Under the pieces are notes generated by a model, which had not been told where the DNA came from, searched no databases, and worked only from the letters and a program-made list of their open reading frames with translations. Positions 16,410 through 24,813 of a DNA stretch of 64,000 nucleotides are shown piece after piece. The stretch comes from Amycolatopsis umgeniensis (GTDB lineage Bacteria; Actinomycetota; Actinomycetes; Mycobacteriales; Pseudonocardiaceae), in contig NZ_JACHMX010000001.1 in assembly GCF_014205155.1 (NCBI RefSeq), forward strand, positions 8,184,001 to 8,248,000, given 5' to 3'. Positions within the stretch are counted from its first letter, which is position 1. Every line of letters begins with the position of its first letter. A program made the translations under genes and the position numbers.

Positions 16410-19400
16410 CCTTGCGGCACGCCTGGCCAGGCTTCCCAAGGAGAAGCGGGAAGCGCTGCGGCGCAAGCTTCTCGAGGGCAAGGCGGAACCAGTACTGCGA
16501 CACCTCGCCTCGGACGCGCCCGTCCCGGCATCCGTTCAGCAGCAACAACTCTGGTACATCGACCGCGTCGACGAACAGGGTGCGGCCAACAACCTCGCCT
16601 ACGTGTGGACACTGCGGGGCCCGCTGGACGCGGCCGCGCTGGAGTCGGCGCTGGCTTGGGTGATCGACAGGCAGGAGAGCCTGCGCGGCAGGTTCGTCTC
16701 GGCGGACCCCGTCGACTTCCACGTGGACGAGCGCACCGGCAGGACGCTTCCGGTCGTGGACCTGACCGAGGACGTCGATCCCGGTGCGACGTTCGACGCC
16801 ATCGCCGAGCGTTCCCGGGGACGGCGGTTCTCGGTGACGGAAGGCCCGCTCTACGAGGCGCGGCTGATCCGGCTGGCCCCCGACGAGCACCGCCTGCTGT
16901 GGATCGTGCACCACATCGCCTGGGACGCGGGATCGGTCGGCCCGTTCCTCCGCGACCTTTCCGCCGCGTACCGGCGCTTGTCCGGGGGAGTCGAGCCGGA
17001 CTCCCCGGAACCGCCGGTGACGTACCGCGATTACAGCCGTTGGCAACGCGACTGGCTCGGGGTGAAGCGCGAGGGGCTCGCCGAGCGATGGCGGACCCGG
17101 TGGCGCGGCGCGCCCGTCACGGAGCTGCCTTCGGATCTGCCCCGGCCCCGGCAGCAGACCTTCGGCGGAAAGGCGCTCGACGGGGAACTGCTCGCGCCCG
17201 AGTCCCTCGACAGGCTGCGCGCGGTCTGCGCCGAGCACCGGGCCACCTCCTACATGGTGACGCTGGGGTTGTTCGCCCATCTGCTGGGGCGGTGGACCCG
17301 TTCGGACGAGGTCACCGTGGGCTCGCCCTTCGACCTGCGCGCGGACCCGCGGCTGGACGACGTCGTCGGGTTCTTCGTCAACATGGTCCCGCTGCGGATC
17401 GCCACCGAGCCCGGCAGCAGCCTCGTCGAGCAGATCGCCGTCGCCCGCGACCGTGTCCTGGAGGCCATGGACGACCGGGAACTGCCCTTCTCCGACATCG
17501 TGGCCGCGGTGAACCCGCCGCGCGACCCCGGTCGCAGCCCGCTGTTCCAGATCGAGTTCGCGTTCGAGACCGACAGCGCCCGGCAGCTGGAAGTCGACTT
17601 CGGGGAGGTCCGGTTCGAGCACGCCAAGCTCCACGACGGTGGTTCCCGGTTCGATCTCTCGCTGATCGTGCGCGAATCGCGCGACCGGATCGGCTACACC
17701 GTCGAGTACAACCCGGATCTGTTCCACGAGCGGACGATCACCGCGCTCGTCGACGCGTTCCGTACGGTGATGACTTCGGCCTTGGCCGCGCCCGGACGAC
17801 CTCTCGACGAGCACGCGCTGCTCGCCCCCGGCGAACCCGCCGAACTGGCGGCGTACGGCGCGGGCGATCCTGTCGCCCCCACGCGAGGGACGGTGCTGGA
17901 CGTCGTTCGCGGGCACGCCGAGACCGACCCCGGGCGGGTGGCGGTGCGGTACGGCGGAACCGACCTGACCTACGGCGATCTCGTCCGCGAGGTGCGGGCG
18001 GTGGCCGGGGCGCTGGCCGAAGCCGGCGTCGGGAGTTCGGATCGCGTGGCGTTGCTGGCACGGCAGTCGACAGCCGCGGTGATCGGGATGCTCGCCACAC
18101 AATGGCTGGGCGCCGCCTACGTTCCGCTGGACGTCGACGCGCCCCCGGCCCGTCTCCGGACCATCGCCGGACGCGCCGGGGTCACGGCGTGGCTGGTCGG
18201 TGACACCGGTGAGGACGAGGTCCTCGCGCGGATCGGCGGGGTCGACGGGCTCGTGCTCGAACTGGGAGCGGCCCGCCGGCGAGCGGAACCGCGTGAACCC
18301 GCCGCCACCGAAGCCGATTCCGCGTATCTGATCTTCACCTCCGGCACCACGGGAACGCCCAAGGGGGTGGACGTCCCGCACAGCGCGCTGGCGCATTTCT
18401 GCCGGGAGATCAACGAGGCCTATCGCATCGACGGCCGGGATCGCGTGCTGGGCTTCGCGAAGTACAGCTTCGACGTCTCCGTCTTCGAGGTCTTCGCGAC
18501 CCTGACCGCGGGCGCCACCCTCTGCGTCCCTGATCTCGACCAGCGCCGGGATCCGGCGTTGCTGACCGGTTTCCTCCGCGACGAGGCTGTCACCGTCGCC
18601 GAGCTGCCGCCCGCGCTGATGCCGCTGCTCGATCCGGATCTGCCTGAGCTGCGGCTCGTTTCGGTCGGTGGCGAGGCTTTCCCGGGAGCCCTGGTGGCCA
18701 CGTGGACCCAAGGCGGCCGCGAGTTCTGGAACGGCTACGGCCCCACCGAGACGACGGTGGCGGTGACGTTGAAACAGTGCTCCGGCGAGTGGCCGGTGAT
18801 GCCGCCCATCGGCAGGCCGATCCGCGGTTGCCACGCCTACGTCGTCGACGAGCGGCTCCGGCCGGTGCCGCCGGGCGCGGTCGGGGAACTGCTGATCAGC
18901 GGACCGACCCTGGCGCGGGGATATTTCGGCGATCAGGAGGGCACCGCGAGGGCTTTCGTGACCAGGCCGGAGGGGCGTTCCTACCGCACCGGAGATCTGG
19001 TCCGCTGGCGCGGCGACGGGGACCTCGACTTTCTCGGCAGAGCCGACAGGCAGGTCAAGCTGAACGGCCATCGCATCGAACTCACCGAGGTCGAGCGGGT
19101 GCTCACGGACCATCCGGAGGTGCGCAGGGTCGCCGTTTCGGTCTGCCGGGTGCCCGATCTCGGCCGCACCATGGCGGCCTTCGCCGTGCTCGAGGAGCCT
19201 GCCCCGAAGCCCGACGAAGTGCTCCGGCAAGCCGCGGCGGTGCTGCCCCGGTACGCCGTACCGGCCCGGTTGGTCCCGGTCGGGGATCTCCCGTTGACCG
19301 CCAACAAGAAGGTCGATCACGAGGCCCTGGAACGGTTGCTGCTCGAAGCCATCGCCGAGGCGCCGGGCGCGTCCGAAGACGTCCGGGAGCTGACCGAGAC

Positions 19401-19698
19401 CGAACGTGCCTTGGGCGAGGACGTGATCGGTCCGGTGCTGGCCAGGCCGGTGCCGGATCCCGATACCAGCTTCTTCGAACTCGGCGGCAACTCGCTGCAG
19501 GCGACCCAGGTGGTGGCCGGTATCGCCCGCCGGTTCGACGTCCAGCTGAGCATCGGCGACTTCTTCGGCACCCCCACCATCCGGGGTCTCGCGGCGATGG
19601 TCGACGGCAGGGAACGGCGCAGCGACGTCGTCGACCACCGGCTGCGTGCCTCGATGTTGGCTGTCGAGGAACTGGCGGACCAGCGGGGGACACGGTGA
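16402..19698 (+). CDS. Nonribosomal peptide synthetase, C-A-PCP
   Basis: This 1098-residue module starts at a GTG overlapping the end of the previous NRPS by 8 bases. After an N-terminal helix (LARLPKEKREALRRKLLEGK) comes an LCL-type C domain with VHHIAWDAGSVG; the usual DG is DA, a small departure from HHxxxDG. The A domain has AYLIFTSGTTGTPKG and NGYGPTETT, and ends with the catalytic Lys in TANKKVDHEAL. Pocket residues read approximately D-V-F-E-S-G-G-V-A, including an acidic residue at position 278, which might suit a basic or unusual substrate; I do not assign one. The PCP has FFELGGNSLQATQ, with Asn in place of the common His or Asp before the Ser. A standalone C domain follows directly. 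Confidence 0.92.
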   Translation: MTDLAARLARLPKEKREALRRKLLEGKAEPVLRHLASDAPVPASVQQQQLWYIDRVDEQGAANNLAYVWTLRGPLDAAALESALAWVIDRQESLRGRFVSADPVDFHVDERTGRTLPVVDLTEDVDPGATFDAIAERSRGRRFSVTEGPLYEARLIRLAPDEHRLLWIVHHIAWDAGSVGPFLRDLSAAYRRLSGGVEPDSPEPPVTYRDYSRWQRDWLGVKREGLAERWRTRWRGAPVTELPSDLPRPRQQTFGGKALDGELLAPESLDRLRAVCAEHRATSYMVTLGLFAHLLGRWTRSDEVTVGSPFDLRADPRLDDVVGFFVNMVPLRIATEPGSSLVEQIAVARDRVLEAMDDRELPFSDIVAAVNPPRDPGRSPLFQIEFAFETDSARQLEVDFGEVRFEHAKLHDGGSRFDLSLIVRESRDRIGYTVEYNPDLFHERTITALVDAFRTVMTSALAAPGRPLDEHALLAPGEPAELAAYGAGDPVAPTRGTVLDVVRGHAETDPGRVAVRYGGTDLTYGDLVREVRAVAGALAEAGVGSSDRVALLARQSTAAVIGMLATQWLGAAYVPLDVDAPPARLRTIAGRAGVTAWLVGDTGEDEVLARIGGVDGLVLELGAARRRAEPREPAATEADSAYLIFTSGTTGTPKGVDVPHSALAHFCREINEAYRIDGRDRVLGFAKYSFDVSVFEVFATLTAGATLCVPDLDQRRDPALLTGFLRDEAVTVAELPPALMPLLDPDLPELRLVSVGGEAFPGALVATWTQGGREFWNGYGPTETTVAVTLKQCSGEWPVMPPIGRPIRGCHAYVVDERLRPVPPGAVGELLISGPTLARGYFGDQEGTARAFVTRPEGRSYRTGDLVRWRGDGDLDFLGRADRQVKLNGHRIELTEVERVLTDHPEVRRVAVSVCRVPDLGRTMAAFAVLEEPAPKPDEVLRQAAAVLPRYAVPARLVPVGDLPLTANKKVDHEALERLLLEAIAEAPGASEDVRELTETERALGEDVIGPVLARPVPDPDTSFFELGGNSLQATQVVAGIARRFDVQLSIGDFFGTPTIRGLAAMVDGRERRSDVVDHRLRASMLAVEELADQRGTR

Positions 19699-21032
19699 TC
19701 GATCCGGACGCGATCGAACTCGACGCGCTGACCGAGGCGGACCGTCTGCTGCTCGCCGAACTCCTCGATCGCGAGGACGGCGAGCAGGAGTTTCCCGTGG
19801 CGTCCGCGCAGCGGGAGATGCTGACCACCGCGGCCCGCTTCCCCGACAGCCGCGCCGCCGGCATCCACCTCGCCATCCGGCTCGACGGCCGGGTTTCGCT
19901 GGAGGGGTTGCGGGCGGCGCATCACACCCTGCTCTCTCGCCACAGTGCCCTGCGCACCGGGTTCCGCGCCGATCCCGATGGTTGGCGACAGGCGGTCTCG
20001 GAGGGTGGGGAGTTCCCGATGCGCATCTCGACCGGCGAGCCTCTCGACGACTCGTGCGTGGTCACCGCGTTCGAACGGGCGCGGGAGGAACCCTTCGACC
20101 TGCTCGGCGCCGGGCCGCTGGCGCGAGCCGAACTCATCACCGACCGCAATGGTGCCCAGGTCCTGCTGTGGTCGTGGCACCACGCCGTCGTCGACGGTTA
20201 CTCGCTCGGCTTGCTGTGGAGCGATTTCACCGCGGCCTACCGCGGCGGGCACGAGCAGACCGAGCCGGTGCCGTACGGCGAATTCGCCCTCTGGCAGCGG
20301 GAGTGGCTCGCCGGGCCGGAGGCGCGCCGGGCGGCGGAACGCCTTGCCTCCGCCTCGGACAGCTTTGGTGACCTGCCTCCACAGCGGAGCAGGCCCGCCC
20401 GTCCCGATATCGGAGCGATGGAACTCGTGGTTCCCGCCGCGGTGCACGACGAGCTGGTCCGCGAAGCGGTCCACCGCGGGCTGACCACGCACATGGTGCT
20501 GCTGGCCGCGTACCGGCACGAGGTGGAGGCCGCCGGACTGCTCGGCGCGGCGGCACCGGTGTGGACGCCGCTCGCCGGCCGCACCGACGACCGCTTCATG
20601 AGCACGGTCGGCATGTTCGGCAACGTGCTGCCGGTCTTCGGCCGCGCGGGCGGCGATCTCTCGCCGATCAGGGACGGCTGCATCCTGGCGATGGAATGCC
20701 AGAACCTGCCCAGGCCGGAACTGCTCCAGACGCGCCCGATTCCCGCGGACGCCTTGTTCGCGCTGCAGAACACGCCCAGCGGGGACGGTTCTCTGCCCGG
20801 CGTACGGGTGTCGGTCGTCCGTCCGCCCGGCGTGCCCCCGGTCGCGCCGATCCTCGAGTTCTACAGCCCGCCGGACGAGCTGTTTCGGACGGCGTTGTCG
20901 TTCGGATACCGCGACGGAGGGCTGACAGGGGTTTTCGAGTACGACAGAGCCGAGGTTCCCGATTCCGCCGCCACCGCCGTCGTGGCCGGGATCGGGAAGT
21001 GGCTGCGGTCGTTCACCGGGGGTGCGCGATGA
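19695..21032 (+). CDS. Stand-alone NRPS condensation domain
   Basis: A 445-residue single C domain starting at a GTG that overlaps the preceding stop (GTGA). The catalytic motif SWHHAVVDGYSLG is intact. Other C-domain landmarks include HHTLLSRHSALRTGF near the N-terminus and FGNVLPVFGRAGGD in place of the usual VGFFVNT region. Free C domains in trans can attach an amine or alcohol to the last carrier-bound chain, or release a peptide as an amide or ester. With no thioesterase in the operon and an ATP-grasp ligase next, chain release by condensation with a free amine is plausible. Confidence 0.87.
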   Translation: MIDPDAIELDALTEADRLLLAELLDREDGEQEFPVASAQREMLTTAARFPDSRAAGIHLAIRLDGRVSLEGLRAAHHTLLSRHSALRTGFRADPDGWRQAVSEGGEFPMRISTGEPLDDSCVVTAFERAREEPFDLLGAGPLARAELITDRNGAQVLLWSWHHAVVDGYSLGLLWSDFTAAYRGGHEQTEPVPYGEFALWQREWLAGPEARRAAERLASASDSFGDLPPQRSRPARPDIGAMELVVPAAVHDELVREAVHRGLTTHMVLLAAYRHEVEAAGLLGAAAPVWTPLAGRTDDRFMSTVGMFGNVLPVFGRAGGDLSPIRDGCILAMECQNLPRPELLQTRPIPADALFALQNTPSGDGSLPGVRVSVVRPPGVPPVAPILEFYSPPDELFRTALSFGYRDGGLTGVFEYDRAEVPDSAATAVVAGIGKWLRSFTGGAR

Positions 21033-22255
21033 CCGATGGTCACGTCTTGCTGGTCGGCACCGGGCTCGAGCAGTTCCGCAGGTACCTGCTCGAAGGCATC
21101 GTCCGCCGTCACCGTGTCGTGCTGCTCAACCCCACACCGGTCACGTGGCAGCGTGCCTTGGTCGCCGATCACGCGGAGGTCGATTTCACCGACCAGGCCG
21201 CGGTTTTCCGCGCGGCGAAGGAACTCGCCGCGCGCAACGAGATCAACGGTGTGCTGACCTGGGACGAGAGCCTGCTGGAGCACAGCGCCCGGATCGCGGA
21301 ACAACTCGGCGTTCCGGGGCTCCCGGTTTCCGCGGCGCTGGCCTGCCGGGACAAGGCGCGTCAACGCGAGCTGTTCGCCCGGCACGGGGTGCCCTCGGCC
21401 CGGTTCCGCACCGTGGACACGGTGGGCGAAGCACTCGACGCGGCCGTCGAACTCGGCTATCCGCTGGTGGTGAAGCCGCGCGCATTGGCAGGCAGCATCG
21501 GGGTACGGCTGGTGCGTGACGACGGGGAACTGCGCGAGGCCGTCGAGCGGGCGGGAAGCGCGCACTACCCGGGATTCGGCGGCACAGGCGGACTGCTGCT
21601 GGAGGAGTACCTGGTCGGCACCGAGATCAGCGTCGACAGCTGGGTGCTCGACGGCACCGTCACCCCGTTCGTCATGGCGAAGAAGATCGTCGGGCTCGCC
21701 CCGCACTTCGAGGAAACCGGGCATCTGGTCGGCGGCGCGCTCGGGCTGGCCACGGCCGAAAAAGCCCAGAAAGTGGTGGCTGCCGCCAATCTCGCCCTCG
21801 GCGTCGACCACGCGGTCACCCACACCGAGGTGATGCTCACCGCCGACGGTCCCCGCCTGATCGAGGTCAACGGCAGGCTCGGCGGTGACCTCATCCCGTA
21901 CCTCGGCGAGCTGGCCGGCGGGATCGAGGCCGGCGCGATCGCCGCCGACGTGGCCGTCCACCGTCGTCCGGAATCCCTCGCCCGCCACGCGAGGCTGGCC
22001 GCGGTGCAATTCATCTACCCGGACCGGGAAATGCGGCTGGACGGCGTGCGCATGGCGCCCGAACTCGAAGAGGCGCCGTGGATCGAGCGATGGGGCGTGC
22101 TCTTCCCGCCGGGGAGCGAATTGTTGTTGCCGCCCAAGGCATATCTCACCCGAGCGGCGTACGTGGTGTGCACCGCCGACGACGAGAGCGGCTTGGCCGC
22201 CCGGATGGCCGAGATCCGCGCGGGCGTGGTGCCGTTCGGGCCCGCCCTGGTCTGA
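21029..22255 (+). CDS. ATP-grasp carboxylate-amine ligase
   Basis: This 408-residue enzyme has a biotin-carboxylase-like N-terminal domain (HVLLVGTGLEQFRRYLLEG). The ATP-binding part has YPLVVKPRALAGSIGVRL (lysine and glycine loop), LLLEEYLVGTEISVDSWV, and the metal-binding LIEVNGRLGGDLIPYLG (E-x-N-x-R). This is the order of canonical ATP-grasp amino acid or peptide ligases, which activate a carboxylate as acyl-phosphate and couple it to an amine. The ATG overlaps the C-domain stop (ATGA). It may build the amine for the free C domain or add an amino acid after release. The substrate is unknown. Confidence 0.88.
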   Translation: MTDGHVLLVGTGLEQFRRYLLEGIVRRHRVVLLNPTPVTWQRALVADHAEVDFTDQAAVFRAAKELAARNEINGVLTWDESLLEHSARIAEQLGVPGLPVSAALACRDKARQRELFARHGVPSARFRTVDTVGEALDAAVELGYPLVVKPRALAGSIGVRLVRDDGELREAVERAGSAHYPGFGGTGGLLLEEYLVGTEISVDSWVLDGTVTPFVMAKKIVGLAPHFEETGHLVGGALGLATAEKAQKVVAAANLALGVDHAVTHTEVMLTADGPRLIEVNGRLGGDLIPYLGELAGGIEAGAIAADVAVHRRPESLARHARLAAVQFIYPDREMRLDGVRMAPELEEAPWIERWGVLFPPGSELLLPPKAYLTRAAYVVCTADDESGLAARMAEIRAGVVPFGPALV

Positions 22256-22291
22256 CCGTCCACTGAAACCCGACGCCGACGGAGTAGCCGC

Positions 22292-23506
22292 ATGACCATG
22301 ATCACCCTGACCGACATCGACGTACGGTCGCCGGAGTTCTACCGGAACCCGTACCCCTTCTACCGGTTGCTGCGCGAGCAGGACCCCGTGCACCACATCG
22401 CCGAACTGGGTGTCTGGCTGGTGACCCGCCACGATCTCGTGACCGAGGTCTTCGCCGACCAGCGGCGGTTCGGCAAGACCTGGCCGGAGGGCACGGCACC
22501 GCTCGACGGCCCGCGTCCGGAGGAATTCGCCGCTCTCGACGAGATCCCCGTCGACATGCTGGACTCCGACCCGCCGGACCACACCCGGTTGCGGAGGCTG
22601 GTGTCGAAGGCCTTCACACCCAAGGCTGTCGAGCAGCAGCGGCCGAGGATCGCCGAAATCGTCGACGAGCTCATCGACGAGATGCTGGGCAAGCCCCGCT
22701 TCGATCTGGTGCGGGACTTCGCCATCCCGATCCCGGTCCGCATCATCGGCGAGATCCTCGGCGTCCCGGCCGGGGACTACACCCGGTTCCAGAACTGGAC
22801 CGTGGACTTCGTGCGCAGTTTCGACGTCACGCAACCGCAAGAGGTCAAGTACAAGGGGATGGCCGCGCATCTGAAGCTGGTGGAGTACTTCGACGAACTG
22901 GTCCGCGAGCGGCGCGTGGCTCCGGGTCCGGATCTGATCAGCTCGTTGATCAAGGTCGAAGACGAGGGCGACAAGCTTTCCCGCGGCGATCTGCTGGCCA
23001 TGTGCGTCCTGATGCTGTTCGGGGGATACGAGACGACGTTCACGCTCATCTCCAACGGGACGAGACTCCTGCTCGAGCACAAGGAACAGCGAGAGCTGCT
23101 CCTTGCACGGCCGGAACTCGCCCGGCAGGCGTGCGAGGAACTCGTCCGCTACGAATCCCCCGTGCAGCGCATCGGCTACATCGCGCGATACGACCAGGAG
23201 TTCGGCGGCAAGTCCCTGCGCAAGGGGGACGTCGTGCTGGCCTGCATCGGCGCGGCCAACCGAGATCCGGCGGTGTTCGAGGAGCCGGACCGCCTCGCCC
23301 TCGACCGGAGCAACACCAAACAGATCGCCTTCGGCCGCGGGCTGCACTACTGCATCGGCGCGCCGCTGGCCGTCCTGGAGGCGGCTGTGGCCATTCCCCG
23401 TCTCCTGGAACGCGTTCCGCGGCTGACGATCCTCGACGAGACGCTGGACTGGGCACCGACCTCGGCGCACCGCAGGCTGCAATCACTCACCGCGAGCGCC
23501 GGGTGA
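22292..23506 (+). CDS. Cytochrome P450 monooxygenase
   Basis: This 404-residue bacterial class P450 has an I-helix oxygen-binding motif LMLFGGYETTFTL (G-G-x-E-T-T), the K-helix ExxR in CEELVRYESP, and the heme loop FGRGLHYCIGAPLAV with the Cys thiolate ligand. It needs ferredoxin and reductase partners, which are not encoded nearby. Start is the first ATG of MTMITL, 8-9 bases after GGAG. It ends the NRPS operon, so a tailoring hydroxylation, epoxidation or oxidative coupling on the peptide is expected, possibly on a PCP-bound residue. It is followed by repeats and a hairpin that isolate it from the minus-strand gene. Confidence 0.94.
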   Translation: MTMITLTDIDVRSPEFYRNPYPFYRLLREQDPVHHIAELGVWLVTRHDLVTEVFADQRRFGKTWPEGTAPLDGPRPEEFAALDEIPVDMLDSDPPDHTRLRRLVSKAFTPKAVEQQRPRIAEIVDELIDEMLGKPRFDLVRDFAIPIPVRIIGEILGVPAGDYTRFQNWTVDFVRSFDVTQPQEVKYKGMAAHLKLVEYFDELVRERRVAPGPDLISSLIKVEDEGDKLSRGDLLAMCVLMLFGGYETTFTLISNGTRLLLEHKEQRELLLARPELARQACEELVRYESPVQRIGYIARYDQEFGGKSLRKGDVVLACIGAANRDPAVFEEPDRLALDRSNTKQIAFGRGLHYCIGAPLAVLEAAVAIPRLLERVPRLTILDETLDWAPTSAHRRLQSLTASAG

Positions 23507-23519
23507 ACCCGTAACTCAC

Positions 23520-23621
23520 GTGATCAGACACGGAACTCGCGTGATTGGGCACGGAACTCGCGTGATTGGGCGCCGCGTAGCCTGATCGGCTTCCAGTCAC
23601 GTGAGTTCCGTGTCTGATCAC
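23520..23621. repeat. Nested tandem and inverted repeat between P450 and NmrA-like genes
   Basis: A 19-base arm, GTGATCAGACACGGAACTC at 23520-23538, has a perfect inverted copy at 23603-23621. Between them a 21-base unit starting CACGGAACTCGCGTGATTGG occurs twice exactly in tandem (23529-23549, 23550-23570), overlapping the left arm. No open frame crosses it. The unit may be a mobile intergenic palindrome that has expanded, or a transcription-terminating structure. Confidence 0.75.
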
Positions 23622-23665
23622 AGGAGTGCGGTCCCTGATCACGCGAGTCACGCCTTGGCCCGTGA

Positions 23666-23704
23666 CCGTTCTTGAGGGTGAAACGGACCTCCCCTCAAGA
23701 ACGG
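23666..23704. terminator. Bidirectional hairpin between convergent genes
   Basis: CCGTTCTTGAGGG (23666-23678) pairs perfectly with CCCTCAAGAACGG (23692-23704) around a 13-base loop. It lies after the P450 and overlaps the last codons and stop of the leftward NmrA-like gene. There is no U-run, as is usual for actinobacterial terminators. It closes the first biosynthetic operon. Confidence 0.65.
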
Positions 23705-24534
23705 AAGGCGCCGGCGTTCTCCTCGGCCCACCGCGCGAACGTGCGGGGCGGACGCCCGGTGACCTCCTCGACGGTGGGGAGCACCTGCGTGTCGGCTTCG
23801 GTCAGCACGCCGCCCTGCAGGCCGAGCAGCGACTCGACCATTTCCTCCGGCATGAAGCGGCGCATCTGATCGGCCGCTTGCTCCGGAGTGACCTCCTGGA
23901 ACGTGAGCTCCCTCCCGATGGCGGCGCCGATGGCGGCGAGTTGCTCGCGCGGAGAGATCGGCGCCGGTCCGGTCAGGGCGTAGGTTCTGCCCTCGTGGCC
24001 CTCCTCGGTGAGCGCGCTGAAGCCCACCGCGGCGATGTCGGCGGGGTGGACGGTGGGGAGCTGGACATCGCCGTACGGGGCGTGCACCACGCCACCGCCC
24101 TTGATCTCCGGGATCCACTGCTTTCGGTTCGAAGCGAACTGACCCGGCCGAAGCACGGTCCAGGACAGTCCGCTCTCCGCGACGGCGCTTTCGGCCTGCA
24201 GGCTGCTGCGGCCGATCATCAGCTCCGGATGGGTCCCCGCCGCTCCGGACGAGATCAGCACCACGTGCCGCACGCCAGCCGAGCGCGCGGCGGCGGCGAT
24301 CTCACTCTCTTGGCCGGGCCCGGGCAGGACGAGGAAGACCTTGTCCACTCCCTTGAACGCGGCCGCCAGCGATTCGGGCCGGTTCAGATCGCCTTCCACG
24401 ACCTCCACGGCGGCCGGGAACCGGGCTTTGCCCGCGTCCCTGGTCAGCGCGCGCACCGGGAAATCGGCTCGGTGCAGCAACTCGACGAGTTCGCTGCCCA
24501 CGTTCCCGGTGGCGCCGGTTACCAGGATCATCAT
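23695..24534 (-). CDS. NmrA-like / atypical SDR NAD(P)-binding oxidoreductase
   Basis: This roughly 279-residue Rossmann protein begins MMILVTGATGNVGSELVELL, with the NAD(P) motif GATGNVG. DKVFLVLPGPGQ and WTVLRPGQFASNRKQW follow. The canonical SDR YxxxK pair is not evident, which places it with NmrA/QorB-like atypical SDRs that act as NADPH sensors or quinone reductases. Start is at the first ATG after GGGGGAG; longer starts add an unlikely N-terminus. It is on the opposite strand between the NRPS and PKS operons. It could be a bystander, or serve quinone chemistry of the adjacent polyketide, but nothing here proves that. Confidence 0.75.
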   Translation of the reverse strand: MMILVTGATGNVGSELVELLHRADFPVRALTRDAGKARFPAAVEVVEGDLNRPESLAAAFKGVDKVFLVLPGPGQESEIAAAARSAGVRHVVLISSGAAGTHPELMIGRSSLQAESAVAESGLSWTVLRPGQFASNRKQWIPEIKGGGVVHAPYGDVQLPTVHPADIAAVGFSALTEEGHEGRTYALTGPAPISPREQLAAIGAAIGRELTFQEVTPEQAADQMRRFMPEEMVESLLGLQGGVLTEADTQVLPTVEEVTGRPPRTFARWAEENAGAFRS

Positions 24535-24660
24535 CTCCCCCTCCGGGACGACTGGTATCACCATGAGCGTAAAACCTGATGTGAACATGAGGTCTGCTCG
24601 ATGTGACGCAGATCACTGCCATTCACTGACCCGCGGAATGGCTGTCTTCATTGTTCTTGC

Positions 24661-24726
24661 TCTGACAAAACTTTGCGTAGCCCTGACATTGTCGGATTGA
24701 CACTGGTCTCTTTTGCGGAGCAGGAT
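24661..24726 (+). promoter_or_regulatory. Candidate promoter of the angucycline operon
   Basis: TTGACA at 24697-24702 is followed, after 18 bases, by CAGGAT at 24721-24726, an acceptable actinobacterial -10. Three TGACA elements precede or overlap it (24663, 24684, 24698), and the region 24589-24813 is AT-richer than its surroundings. The first gene starts about 88 bases after the -10, with a GGGGGA ribosome site. Confidence 0.45.
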
Positions 24727-24813
24727 GGAAGCCTGATTAGGTTGTTCATTCGCCGAGTCGGATCAGGCGCCGATCGTGGGGGTGTGCGCCGAATCGATCG
24801 AAACGTGGGGGAA

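Noticed and set aside
16261..19638. Minus-strand 1125-codon frame opposite the C-A-PCP module, and similar frames opposite the first NRPS
   Set aside because: They are shadows of the NRPS coding strand; no domain is recognisable and no ribosome site fits.
23529..23570. Tandem 21-base repeats considered as the start of a CRISPR array
   Set aside because: Only two copies with no spacers between them and no cas genes nearby.
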